From Chrysophaeum taylorii (Eukaryota; Sar; Pelagophyceae; Pelagomonadales; Pelagomonadaceae): a stretch of 64,000 bases of DNA. Position numbers and translations under genes: made by a program. The notes beneath the pieces were generated by a model. It saw only the letters and a list, made by a program, of their open reading frames with translations. It was not told where the DNA came from and searched no databases. Shown one piece after another: positions 1-11,600 of this stretch. Numbering within the stretch: the first letter of the stretch is position 1; the number at the start of each line of letters is the position of its first letter. The stretch is taken from NCBI GenBank assembly GCA_029834535.1, contig JAQMWT010000563.1, positions 1-64,000 on the forward strand, given 5' to 3'.

Positions 1-117
1 CCGTCTGGCGCCTCTGTTGACTCCTGGACCCGAATAATCAACGCTAGGCTCGCAACGCCCATCCTGTCGAACGAGAGCCTCGCGTCGCGACGTGTTTGGC
101 GGCTTCCGCACCTCCAC

Positions 118-1030
118 TTGCGCGACCCATGTTGGAATCCAGCAGCTCGCCATGCCCAATGGTACATTGATTGCGCCATGAAGGCATTCAACATGCTGAT
201 GAAGCGACAGATCGCCTCCCTCGCTCCGCGCATGGCAGGCACCTCGGCGGTATCACCATCGTCGAGGTACTCGCCCTCCTCCTCGTCGGGGCCTTCTTCG
301 AGCAAAAGCCTGGGATCTGGCCAAGAATCTCCGTGACACAAAGCGAGCTGGTCACTTCATCGGCGAGGACAGCAACTTACAGTATGACCCAACGTTGGCG
401 GTGGACCCGGCCAAGGTGGCCTTCAGCACCAACTTTGACTGGACGACCGACGAAGAAGAAAAAGGCCGCATCCGAGGTCGCCGCCACTGCGGCCACTCCT
501 GCTGCCCTGGACGACGCGGTTGCAGCCGGCCGCGTCGAACTGGTGGCCGTCGCCCAAAAGATGGAGGAAGAATTCAAGGTAGAGCGTGGCTGACGGCGAC
601 GGCTTCAGTGGTCGAGCGGCCCTCGCTCCCCATCAAGCTCCGTCGCAGGTCACGGAACATCACCGACGTCGAGTACGAGATATGATTGCTCGAGAAGGCC
701 GCCGCCAAGGAGCAGAGCAATGGCGCAGTGGTCACGGCGAAGGAGCAGAAGCGGGCCGACGCCTGGGAGAAGCGGAGCTCCGAGATCCGCGCCGCGGAGC
801 GGGTCTTCGCTGCCGTCACAACGCCGTTCAAGCTCTGTCCTGCCCAGCTCAAGTCCTTCTTGCACGGCCGCCTCGGCAAGGGCGCCAAGACCAAGAACAG
901 CACGAAGAATATCCTCGTCAAAGAAGCCCTGCTGCTGCCTCCGACGCCAGCGCCAGCTCAAGACACGCCCGCGGAGAGCGGGCCGCCGCCCCAACGATGA
1001 GAGCGACATCGCCGGGGGTTTCTTCGGCGA
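118..1030 (+). pseudogene. Decayed ORF pieces, unrecognised protein
   Basis: Three overlapping frames each hold a short protein-like stretch and none continues through. One frame near 318-480 reads cleanly through RDTKRAGHFIGEDSN and on to VAFSTNFDW. A second near 460-590 is Lys/Ala-rich. A third at 686-1000 is a charged helical stretch (AKEQKRADAWEKRSSEIRAA) followed by a possible short helix-hairpin segment around PAQLKSFLHGRLGKG. The frame changes suggest an old, broken coding sequence, perhaps the C-terminal part of a mobile-element protein. The charged-helix end resembles in style, but is not demonstrably homologous to, the end of the repeat-encoded protein at 30-33 kb. No function assigned. 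Confidence 0.3.
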
Positions 1031-1250
1031 TCTTGGTGATGACTCCGAAGTCGATGCTTGATTCCCGAGCGCGGGCTCGTCCCCGACGCCCGCCAGCTCA
1101 AAGTCACCTTCCTCGAGACACGCACCCCGTCGCTGGAGGGGATTCTCGTACTCTTTCCCTTCTTCGAATAACGCCCACCTCATCTCGATCGTCCGTCCGC
1201 TTGGCCAAAACGGCCACTTTCGTCTCGAATTATAATCTGTTCCTCTAAAG

Positions 1251-2032
1251 AAAGAGACCCGACTTTGGAGCGAAACATTGAAGCGGCAGCGACTCCTACG
1301 GGCTTTCCTCGGGCTCGTTCTCACGTGTGAGTCCGGATGTCAAGGCTGTGTGGCTGGCTCGGCGGCGGACCTGACCTCGCAGGGTCGCGCGTGATCGCAA
1401 AAGGAGTGGCGAACTTAACTTTATACCTTGGACGACTCAGTGGCCACTTGACTTCTTCTTTACATTTAACGACGTTGCCACACCTCATCAGAGTAAAGGG
1501 GGCTTTACCCGAAAGTGCAACGCCGCACCTTTTCTTCTCTCGAGAGCCAGCCACCTGTCCTTCGTGACATCATATTCTTTTCGTTCGTTTTCTTCGCAGA
1601 AACGGTGTGTCATGACGTCTTTCGCCGGGTCTAATAGATGTCATGACACTATTAGTTTTTCCCCCAACGGATATCCATGCGTCGTTCGTTGTTGGAGATT
1701 CGCATTTTTATTTTTTTTTGCGAACAACAACTTCATGCTCCCCACACACACACACCCCCCTCTTAGGAGTCGACATTTCAAGACAAACAAACAACAACAA
1801 CGAAGCCATAAATCCAACGGCAGGTGAAAACAAGCAAGCATAATCTTCAAGAAACGATCTTTCTGAACGGAAAGATCGGTCGTTTTGCCGCAGTTTTTAA
1901 GGGTTCTTCGGATGAAATCACGTTGATTGAGGCTTCCAACGACCTATCTTCCTGACGCTTCGTGGCGTCATTAAAAAATCGAGAAGGACGCACCAATAAA
2001 TAAAATCCAAACGTAGCGCCCCGACGAAAGCA
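1251..2032. other. Intergenic, upstream of HSF gene
   Basis: No convincing ORF. The stretch is richer in A/T than the genes around it and has a short CA run near 1745-1760. It should contain the promoter and 5' UTR of the HSF-domain gene. One heat-shock-element-like site is listed separately. Confidence 0.5.
1846..1853. promoter_or_regulatory. Possible heat-shock element
   Basis: TTCAAGAA fits the inverted TTCnnGAA dimer bound by HSF proteins and lies about 180 bp before the start of an HSF-domain gene. GAA-like triplets also occur just downstream (GAACGGAA near 1864) but not in perfect 5-bp register. A single dimer is weak and could be chance. Confidence 0.25.
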
Positions 2033-3943
2033 ATGATGATGTTCCAGGCAAGGCTTCTGCTGAGCGCCGGGCTCCAAGAGCGGCTCGAGGTCCGCGCTGC
2101 GAAGGACAAGAGGCGGCTGCCCAAGGGCTTCGAGGAAACCGCGTTGAGGTCGGCACTCGCACCCCCTATTGCCCGCAACGGACGCGACGAACGACCCGTT
2201 CGGGCGCTCTTGCAGTCGGCGGCGTGGCGCGTCTTCGAGCGCAGCGTGGCGACCTACGTGGAGACGTCGCGCAGAGCGTATCCCGAGGATCGGCGCGCCG
2301 CCGAAGAAGCGATTCTCGAACGGCTCGCGGACGCTTCGTACTCGATGACGAAAGTTGCCTACGACAGCAAGCTCGGCCTCTCCCGGTACTTTCCGGATGC
2401 TGGCGGCAAACCCCGCGACGTGGCCGCCTCGGCGATGGTGTGCTGGATCCTGCGTCGCGCCGCGACCGATCTCCGCGAGGCGACGTCGAGTTCCGCCGGC
2501 GCGAAACTCGATCTGAACGGTATGCTCGGGAGCCTCGATTCTGCTCTGGACCTCTTCGCCGCCTCAGCCCCAAGATGCCTCCGCGAAACCCTTGGCGACG
2601 CGCCGCCCGAGCAGACCTCCGGGATCGCCGCCCCGTCGACGACGCCGCCGGAACCCTCAGACCTGTTCCGCGTCTTCGATTCCGAAGAAGTCTTCGATTC
2701 CGAAGAAGTCTTCGATTCCGAAGAACCGTTCACGATCGAAGACGAGTGTGGCGACGACGGCGCCAGCCTCGACCTCTCCCCCTGGGCGTTCGAAGAGGAA
2801 GACGGCGGCCTCGACGACAGCCAGAGCATCACCTCGCCGCCGATCGTCGATTTCGACTCCGTCGCGCTTCCAGCTTCCCCGACAAAAATCCTCCAACCCG
2901 AAGAGTCGCGCTCCTGCCGCACGGCAAAACGCAAGGCCATGTCCGCGCTTTCGACTACTATCCCTTCCAACATCACCACCACCACCACCACGGAATCGAC
3001 AACCCGACGACCCCGAAAACAAATCAAGAAACGTCGTTCTCCTCCTCCTCCTCCTCCGGACGCGCGAGTTTCTTCTTCTTCTTCTTCTTCTTCTTCTTCT
3101 TCTTCTTCCAAGAAGCGCAAATGCGCGCACGTGGTGTGCGACGAGCCGAATAGAAACGTCGGCAAGCCACCAGTCAACGCCAAGTTCCCGGCAAAAATTC
3201 AACAAATCTTGACGAACGACGACTACTCGGACGTGATCGAGTGGGACTCGGAGCTTCGCGCAATCATTTTCTACGACCGAGACAGATTCGAGAGAGACAT
3301 CAACCCGAGCTACTTCACCGGCAACGTGAGGTCCTTCATCCGACAGCTCAACTACTACGGCTTCGAATCCTACTCGGGCGTAAAGCTCGCCGCGAGACTC
3401 GGCCGCCAAAGACGCGCCATAGAGGGGGCGAGCTACTTTTTCAATCGCCACGTTATCACCTCGGTCGACACCCTCAGCGAGGCACTCCTCCGCTTCACGC
3501 CGCGCGACGGAACGGCTACCGCGAAGAAACGAAAGCGATCCCACCACAAGAAGCAGCAGCAGCAGCAGCCCCGAGCCCAAAGGAGGCGACGCCGCCTCAG
3601 AGACGACGACGAGCCGCCTCCGGACCGGGTGCCAGTGTTGCCAGCGCCCATCGTCGACGAGAGACTTCTCCTCAACGACGACGACGACGGCGACGGCCAT
3701 CATCAACTTGGCGGCGGCGGCGCGGACGTTGCGCAGGTCGAGGCAAACAACCTCTTCGAAACCTACGAAATCTGCGACGGCCGCGACATCGTCCAGATGC
3801 ATGCGACTGACGAAACTATCGCCTCCCTCTCCGGCACCGCCAACGCCCAACTCAGGAATGAGATCGCGCGAACCACAGCCTATTCGCACTACGATGGACC
3901 CGACGCCTGCAGTCGACTCCCGCCTCCCGCCCAACAACCTTGA
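2033..3943 (+). CDS. HSF-type DNA-binding transcription factor
   Basis: 636 aa, intronless. The heat-shock-factor winged-helix DNA-binding domain spans about residues 384-475. It starts at KFPAKIQQIL, and the recognition helix carries NVRSFIRQLNYYGF, matching the family's SFvRQLNxYGF signature; it ends near YFFNRHVI. This domain normally binds GAA/TTC repeats in the nucleus. The domain is unusually far from the N-terminus. Residues 1-200 form a helical region I do not recognise. Residues about 214-231 are three tandem VFDSEE units encoded by an 18-bp DNA repeat, and a poly-Ser run (TCT/TTC repeat) sits at about 345-360. No clear heptad oligomerisation domain follows, so it may be one of the divergent HSF-like factors expanded in stramenopiles rather than a classic trimeric HSF. 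The start is the first of two consecutive ATGs. Confidence 0.88.
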   Translation: MMMFQARLLLSAGLQERLEVRAAKDKRRLPKGFEETALRSALAPPIARNGRDERPVRALLQSAAWRVFERSVATYVETSRRAYPEDRRAAEEAILERLADASYSMTKVAYDSKLGLSRYFPDAGGKPRDVAASAMVCWILRRAATDLREATSSSAGAKLDLNGMLGSLDSALDLFAASAPRCLRETLGDAPPEQTSGIAAPSTTPPEPSDLFRVFDSEEVFDSEEVFDSEEPFTIEDECGDDGASLDLSPWAFEEEDGGLDDSQSITSPPIVDFDSVALPASPTKILQPEESRSCRTAKRKAMSALSTTIPSNITTTTTTESTTRRPRKQIKKRRSPPPPPPDARVSSSSSSSSSSSSSKKRKCAHVVCDEPNRNVGKPPVNAKFPAKIQQILTNDDYSDVIEWDSELRAIIFYDRDRFERDINPSYFTGNVRSFIRQLNYYGFESYSGVKLAARLGRQRRAIEGASYFFNRHVITSVDTLSEALLRFTPRDGTATAKKRKRSHHKKQQQQQPRAQRRRRRLRDDDEPPPDRVPVLPAPIVDERLLLNDDDDGDGHHQLGGGGADVAQVEANNLFETYEICDGRDIVQMHATDETIASLSGTANAQLRNEIARTTAYSHYDGPDACSRLPPPAQQP

Positions 3944-4576
3944 CAAACTGTCCCCTTTTCTTTGCAGAAGGCACGTGTGTCCTCTCGAAGGACACCATCT
4001 TATCCACCTACTGGGTGTCTTGAAACCACTACACTCACGATCGATTATTATTGAGGCCGCCTTCCTCACGCCATCTCCGCTGCGCTCCACTTTTGAGACA
4101 GACGGTCGGTCGTCTTGCGGCGACTGTGCGTCTGATCAATCAATCAATCAATCACTTTGGTTTTGATTCTCCATCATCCGCTTGCTTCATTTTTTTCTGT
4201 TGTGCCCAACACGGACACCAACGTCGTCATCTTTACTCCCTCCAGTAAATCGCAGCTCTACTTGAGGGATTAATACTCTTTCTCTTCTCTGCGATGACCC
4301 CACCTCCATTTTGGTTCTTCTTTGTCCTCAGAGCCTGGGAGGTGGTGCTCCCATTTGTGCTCCCCATTATTATAATAACATAGCTCGAGTCGACCACAAC
4401 ACGCCCCAATATAAATAAATAAACAAATAAATAAATGAATGAATGAATGGCTCCCGAGCACATAGTCCTGTTTCTTTCTGTGCTCATACACGGGGTAGAA
4501 GCGTGGGAGAGTGAGGCCCTGATGAGGGGCCGCCGATTCTCCATCTGGCCGCCCCCCATTCGATAGACCATATCAT
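3944..4576. other. Intergenic, 3' of HSF gene
   Basis: No supported gene. It holds short tandem runs: CAAT repeats near 4137-4152 and AAAT/GAAT repeats near 4410-4448. It probably contains the HSF gene's 3' UTR. Confidence 0.45.
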
Positions 4577-4905
4577 GTACTAGGGTTTTTGAAGGTCGAG
4601 GGGGGTGCGCGCGTTTTTTTTTTCTCGTACTAGCAGGGTCGGATAAGAAAGTTCGTACGAGCCGTTAACTATGCTTCAGTTTGTACTAAGACATACTCAA
4701 CGGATCGCTGAGCTATGTTCATTTGTACTCAAGCAGTATGTGCCGCCACGCCGCGAGATCGTCGCGATGGAACTAGTCCCCATAGTGAAGTCGGCATCCT
4801 TTCGTCCCCTCACGCAAAAAAAGGAAAAAGCCCACGCGTTGTAGGACCCGTCGTTGTGGCGCGGGCTAGTCTCGTTTTCTTATCCGACCCTAGTACTACT
4901 AGGGT
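4577..4905. mobile_element. MITE-like inverted-repeat element
   Basis: AGGGTCGGATAAGAAA at 4635-4650 is matched exactly by its reverse complement at 4876-4891. TACTAG-type sequence flanks both arms (TACTAGCAGGG on the left, CCCTAGTACTACTAG on the right). The 225 bp between the arms has no ORF. Short length, terminal inverted repeats and no coding capacity fit a non-autonomous DNA transposon. The outer limits are approximate and no target-site duplication could be fixed. Confidence 0.5.
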
Positions 4906-5470
4906 TGTTTGTCTAAAGATGTGGGTGTCCCGCGCCAGGGCCAAAAATCCCCAAAGATTGATTGGCCCGGATGATAATAAAGGACTCTGAAACACATCCC
5001 AGATGATCTGTCTTGGAACGACAATATCCGTAGCTGCCAAATTGAGAAAGTTCGTCGGGGGCTTTCGTGATATTACGGCGTGCGCGCGGGTCGGGGTCGT
5101 CGCGCGCAGGGGACGCGGGGTAAAGGAGGAGCGGTATGCACATCCAGGAAGGTGCCTGGACGACGCCGCTTGCATCGAACTTCGCCCAACTGGACTGGTG
5201 AGGTCCACAACTGCGGCTACCGCGTCGTCAATCAGCATCGTCAGCCATCCATTCATAACCCGCGAGTCCCTCGTACTTGTTGCTCTCTTCCTTATCATGG
5301 TATTATTCATTGTCCGCCGACTCAAAGCGCCGGGCTTGGTACCGTTGAAGAACTTTAGACGGTCCGCCTCGAGTGCCATCCAGTAGCGAAGCCGTCATCG
5401 TACTCGGCAAAATACTCAAACCAGCCCCGTCTTGAATCCGGTATCTGTCCTTAGAATTCATCGTCGAGAT
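4906..5470. other. Intergenic, no gene recognised
   Basis: Only short competing ORFs on both strands with no recognisable domain. Nothing further can be supported. Confidence 0.4.
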
Positions 5471-5474
5471 CGTC

Positions 5475-8127
5475 TCAACGATGCCGGGCATCCAGTGGGC
5501 AGCTTACTCCCAGAGAACCGAGTACAAACCAATGATCGTCGCGAGTTGTGAGCGTAGAGTCGGTTGCTACTTCCGCTTCTTGACGAAAATTTCTCCTCGA
5601 CCCCCCCCTCGGCGCCGTCGCGGCACCCAGGACGGGCAGTTGCCGTCTGAACGCAAAACCGTCTCGGTCAAAAGCTCGTGGCGGTCCGACTATCGTATGG
5701 CGGGCGTCGTCGTAAAAACGTGCCTCGGGTGCCTCCTGGTCAAAACGGCCACCAAGTTCTCGGCGGTGCTGACATTTCCGATGAAAGCGCGTCCTGCGCG
5801 GCGGACATGTGGGACTTGGGCTTGAGTTCCTCCGTGCACGTGCCGATGTTGTACCTGTGTTCGTCTTCAGCTCTTTCGTCCGCGCGGGCAGCAAGCTGCT
5901 CGAGGGCGGTATCGAGGCGCGCGTTGCCGGTCGTCGAGGTCTTCGTCTCGCGAGTGCAGCCTCGTCGACGAGGGGTTTAACACACATGGCGTCGAGAACC
6001 TTGGCGGAGTCGGCGAACAGCTGCTCGAGCACCTTTTCTTCGACGGCATTGGCGTCTCTGGCCTGGTCGTGGTCGATGGCGGCTTTTTGGCGCGTATAGG
6101 CCCCCTGTACTCCGTGCGGTTGGGACGAGCTGCCTCGATGATGGCCAGCCCGACGTCGGCGCCGAGAACGTCGAGACTCTCCGCCTTCTTCGCCGTCGTG
6201 TCACTGGCCTCGGTCTCGGAGACACTCTTCTCGCGCTTCACCACGTAAGCATCGGCGCCGCGACCGAAGACGTGTTGTCGAGCTGACACGAGACGACGCC
6301 GGACACGCTTTCGATATGCGTGTTTGAGAACATCCCGGCATAGTACTCGAGGGAGCCGAACTTGCTTGCTCGACCCCATTCGTGTTAGAGCGCGAGCCCT
6401 CGTGGGCCTGCTGCAACTCCAAAGTCTGGTTGCCCACGGCGAGCCCGGCGTCGTCGACGTAGCGCGTTCCCCAAGATGTAGAGTCAGCCCCGACTTCGAT
6501 TACCCGGTGCAAGGTCCGAGCGTCAAGTAGAGGTCGTTCCCACGTATGGCGACGAGGAAAGCCTGGAGCTTGCGGCCGAGTCCCGGCCATATCCATTGAC
6601 GTCCGAAGCTTGTCGGTCACGACGACCTGGCCGGCGAGATTCTGGACGTCAGCGCTGCCTGCTGGCAGACAGGATTGCCCTGGCGGCGGCGGCGGCGGCT
6701 CCATGGCGCTCCTCGATGATAATCTGAACCAGCTCGATAGCGCGATTCATATCCCGGAACCGGTGGACTGTCGACTTGGCCTCGCCGGTTTCATTGCTGA
6801 GCTCTCGTTCAGTCGTCAAATGCGTTTCGCGCCGTTACGATTGACACAGAGTTGTGTGTTCAGCTCGACGCCGTCGAGAGGCTGGGGCATCCATGGCGGC
6901 GTCGACAAGCTCGCCGAGATCGAGAGCGGGAAGGACCTTGTGGAGGACTCCCATCTCGGAGCGTAGGATACGAACGAAGCAAGGAAGTTGCGTGTCGCTC
7001 GCTCGCTCGCTCGCTCTGGGCAGACAACAACCTCGTGCACCTCGCTCGGCGCAACGCGCGAGACCACAAGCTTCACGTACAGCCGGCGGATCTTGGGCCC
7101 TTACAACGTCCCTTGACGGTTTCTGCGGCACCAAGACCGCGACACGTTCTTCCTCGAGCTCCTCGACGCGCGCTCATCGGATCCGCCCGATTTCCTCGTC
7201 CTTGGTTGCGCCCAACTGGCGGTCTTCGATTCAGAAGAGCTTTTTCAGGGTCACAGAGCTTGATGTTGTTGTTCCGCAGCATCGGGCGCCACCGAACTGG
7301 CATCCTCCTTCGTCGCTTCCTTCGCCGCCTTTGCCTCGTCTATCGCGCTTCGCTGATTCGCCACATCGCACTGCTTCTCCTTGGAGGCCTGGTGGCGTTC
7401 GATAAGGACCCGGAGCCGCGTCTCCCGACGTGCATCATCCCGGAACTCGTCCTCACCCCTTCCTCTTCGCGGCCATCCGCGCCTCAATCTTCCTCGCCCC
7501 GGTATCCTCAGCCGCGAAGGCGTGGGCCATCTCTGTCTCGTGCTTTGCAACGACAACGCGTCCACCCCGTTGATGATCTCGTCCTTCTGTAACAACAGCT
7601 TTCGAGGCAGCGGCGACGGCCTGGCGCATCGGTTGGACGAGGTCGTCGCGCGCGGATCCACCCCGCCATTTCTCGCAGAGGGACCTTCTTTGTTCTCTGC
7701 GCTCTCGCGAAGCAGCGGTAACGTCGACCACGAGGCCAACGTTGACCACCGTCGTCAACAACGTACCCGACACGAGAGTCATGGTCCCCGTCCCGGGGTC
7801 GTGACGCATCTTCTGAACCAGCCTCGTCCACTCTTCGAATCGTCGTAAAAGAACGACGGACGCCTTGACGCCCGGGCGCGTCTTGAGGTGCAGCAGCGCG
7901 TCCGAGGATAGCTCGCACCGGACCGTCTTCACGCCTCGTGGGCGCGAAGTCTCGCCCACAAGAGGGAGAGCAAGCTCAAAAAAAAATCGATGCTGCCGTC
8001 GAGTCCCGTGAAGTTCGTGATGTGCCCCAGGTCGACCGACCGGCTCTCCTGAACTTCGTTCAAGCTTGTTAACCGCGTTGGTAGGCTGATCCCTAACGTC
8101 CACAGAAGTTCCCATCATATTCGCCAC
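5475..8127 (-). pseudogene. Decayed copy of repeat-encoded protein (family A)
   Basis: On the minus strand, pieces in different frames match the better copy at 30.3-32.9 kb in the same order. RLRVLIERHQASKEKQC (about 7.4 kb) corresponds to RLKVLLNRHKDTKSKQC. KLVVSRVAPSEVHEVV (about 7.05 kb) corresponds to KLLALRVPPAKISEAV. LRSEMGVLHKVLPALDL (about 6.95 kb) corresponds to LRSEMGPLQELLVALEL, and PLDGVELNTQL to PVDGIEIGTAHITL. Frame changes between these blocks show the copy is broken. The coiled coil followed by a VATDAS-type beta strand would suit an RNase-H-fold transposase, but I cannot name the family. It is a dispersed repeat, not a host gene. Confidence 0.65.
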
Positions 8128-8679
8128 GGAAGACCGAACGGCCTTTAGAAAGCAGAAAAACCTTTGGTTGAAAAACTAGCCCTCTCGAAGAGAGGCTTGT
8201 TTGCCAGGACGCGAGCTGACCCTAGAGGGCGGCCGAAAAAGGAGCTTTCGAAACAGCCGTGATTTGGCTTCGCCCTGAAGAAGAAAAGCCTCTCGACGAT
8301 CCAAAAAAAACTAGAAACCCGAATGCCATAGCGAGGTCGTAGGCGTGCGGTGCGCCCGCATGACCTACCGCAAGTTCCGAGGAGGAACGCCGACAAATTT
8401 ATTTCGTGGTGGTGGTGGGGTGCGTATCCCTGAATAACAACAAACAAACACCTTTGGCTCTTTGATGAGCCCGAAGAATGAAGTTGGTCGCTTGGATGCC
8501 ATAATCTTATGAACTATATTGGTCGCTCGCTCGCTCGCTCGCAGATCCAATGCTTTCTGCTGGCACTTGGTCGAGGTAGTTGTAGTAAAATAAAAAAGAA
8601 TAAAAAAATCGTAGGCGGCTCTCTTTTCAAGTAGTCAAAAACGCCTGCAGTAGTAGTTTCCTACCGACGAAATGAATGA
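8128..8679. other. Intergenic, no gene recognised
   Basis: Contains a CTCG run near 8525-8540 and A/T-rich stretches. It is the 3' side of the large membrane-protein gene. No supported coding region. Confidence 0.45.
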
Positions 8680-11600
8680 CTACTGGACGTCGCCGTTAGT
8701 GTTGGTCCGGGGGGGGTAATCGACCGCGGCGGCGTCGTTCTCGTCGTGGTGGTCGCGTACCGTGTCGACGACGACGTCGGGCGCCGTTGTTGTTTGCTCG
8801 TCGTCGTCGTCGTCCGACAAATCGCCGTCGTCGTCGTAGACGTCGGGGGTGACGGCGTCATTCCGAGCGTGGTCTCGCGGCAATTTAAAGGAAACAACGC
8901 TCGAGGCTTTCGTCGTAGAGACTTCGAGGGGCTCGGCAAGAGTGGGTGGTGGTGGCGAGGATGCTCTGTGTAGTTGTTTCGAGGTGATGTTTTGGCCGAA
9001 TAGGAAGCGGGGGCGGAAAGAAAAGCATGTTCCCTGCAGCCAGGCGAAGCGCGGCGAGCCCGAGCGGAAGAGGGAGCGGAGCGCGTAGAAAGTCGCGACG
9101 ATCGGTAGGACAGCGACGAGGATGAGGAAGGTGGCGGCATTATGGCCTCCGATGGAGTCGACGCGGAGGAGAAGCGCGAGGAAGAGGGAGGCTGCTGTGC
9201 AGATCATGGCGGTCAAGACGAGGACGTTGTCGTCGGCGAGGACGAGAGGCTGGAGGCACATCGTGCAGACGGCAAAGGCCGTGGACACGAGGAAGCCGAG
9301 GATGAGCTGTGTGGGCGTGCCAGGCGCGATGATTGCGAGCACGGCGGTCAGCATGATGCGGCGCACGGCCTCGAGGATTTCGAAATAAAAGCATCTTGGC
9401 TTGTAGTCGCACCACAAAAAGCGAAAGGCGAGGACCTGCTCGAAGGGTCCGCCCTCTATCTGGGACTTTCGCGTCTCGGAGACGCGCCGCTGATGAGTCG
9501 AGGACGAGGCGATGAGACGGCGCATGCTCTGGTTCATGAGGTAGCGCGCGCTCGGACGCGCGGAAAGGAGCCGGGGGGCTTGGACGTCGGGGTTGAGGAC
9601 GTCCCGGTGGGAGAAGAGGAGAACGGTGTAGAGCGTGACGACGCCGACTGGCCAGACGGCGATCATGATGGCGGCGAAGGGCGCGATGGCGCGGCGCCAG
9701 AGGTTGGAGTCGCACGAGACGGCCGGCTCGACGCGCAAGTATGCCGTTTGGCGTCCGTCGCCGTCGTCGTACTCGTCGCAGACGAAGGCTTGAAAGGCGG
9801 CGATGCTCGTCGACGGGAGCGCGCAGTGGATCAGCAACAGCGAGACCTGGCCGTAGACGCGGAGTTTGAGGCGGCGGCGGCGGTCGCGGTCTTCGGGCGT
9901 GGTGCTCGTTTTGGCGTTGCCAAACAAGTAGTAACACGCGGCGAGCACGACGAGGACGCAAAGCGGTGCCGTCGTCGTGCCGACGAGCTTGCGGACGTAG
10001 AAGCTTTCGGTCGAGATGTCGAGCATGCAACGCGTCGGGAAGATCCCGACCAAGTCGATGGTGATGACGCCCGCGTGGCGCAAGAATCTCATGTAGGTCT
10101 TCGGGAACGCGACGTTGCCGACGACGAGCGGCATCGAGCTCACGATCGCGTAGAACGAAAAGAGTGCCTTGGCCTTGACGACCGCCATGACGAACCAGGC
10201 CTCGCCGTCTTCTTGATCGTCGTCGTCGTTCTCGTGGTCGTCGTTTTTTTGTTGTTGTTTCGCGTGTTTGACGTACCTGACGATATCGTTCGCGCCCGAT
10301 CCGCCCTGTACCTCGGTCAGCTTGGCGCAGACGGCGAGGCTGCGGCGCGACACGGTAAGCCACCCGAGAAAGACGAAGAATGCGAAAGAAATGAAAGCGA
10401 TGCCGGTTATGGCTAGGAGTCGACTTTCGGTCGTGCATCGCACGCATCTTCCCTCGAAGGTTTTTTCGTACCCCTTCTCGCAGCTCCCGCAGAGAACGGC
10501 CTCGTAGCCGTCTGCGCACGCGCCCGCGGGTCCGCCACACGCGTTGTTGTCGAAGTTGCAGCGATAGACCTCGCGGGAGGTCGCGGTCGTGCGGTAGTAA
10601 CCCGAGTCTGTCTCGAGGCTCGCGAGAGCCGTTCCGGGCTCGTCGCACTCCATTCCACGGCTGCACTCGACGCACGCCTGGGTCTCCTCGCTGAGGTAGG
10701 ACGAGGCGTCGCACACTTCGCACGTGGCTCCGACGTGCCGCTCGTTCGCCAGGCACTCGCGCAACAGGAAGGTGATCGTGTGCTGGGATTCGTAGAGCGT
10801 CTCCAAAGCCGACGAAACGGTCACGTTCACGCGCGCCCCCGGTCGGTCGGCGACGATGAGCGTGTTGAACGCGAAGTAGCCCGCCTCGGAGACGGCGATG
10901 TTGTTGACGGTCGTTGCCGACGAGCCGGTCGCGTCGAGGATGGCCGTCGCCGACACCGGCGACGACGACACGATCTGGCCGCGCTCGTCGAGGAGGGCGA
11001 TCACCACAGGCGGCGACACCTCGCCACTCGAGGCCTCGATCGTCGCATTCGCGACGAGCAGCGCGACGGCGGGCGTCGCGTCGAACCACCCGTAGCCCGC
11101 CTCGTTCCCCGAGGAGTAGGCCCGCACTACGTCGAGCCCGCGCGGCGGTATCACTTCCCAAGATACGGCGCCGCCGCCGCCCCTGAGCGCTTGGTTCTTC
11201 AAGAACCGCGTCGCGCGCGGCCTAACGGGAGCGCTCACCTCGAACGTCGCCGACTTGGACGCGCCGTCGTCCTCCGAAAACGCGAAACGCACGACTTCTC
11301 TTTCTTTACTAGAAACGCCGCCGCCGCCGTCGTCCTCCTCCTCCTCCTCCTCGACCACAGAGACGCGCAGCTCGCCGCCATGCCAGCCTCTGCCCTGCGT
11401 CGCGTGGGCGGTGATGGCGTACGTGCCCGAGCTCAAGCAGTACTCGTGTTCGACGAGGCCACCAGTCGCCGGCAATCCATACTCGATGCGACGAGGACCG
11501 TCGTCGTCGTCGTCGTCGTCGTCGGCGCGTATTTCGAGCAGCTCGTAGTAGTTCTCGCTGTCTTGAATCGGTGTGCTGCTGCACCTGCAACCGAGGCAGT

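Noticed and set aside
2657-4090. 477-aa minus-strand ORF opposite the HSF gene
   Set aside because: Low-complexity Arg/Gly/Val product, a codon-bias shadow; the plus strand has a real HSF domain.
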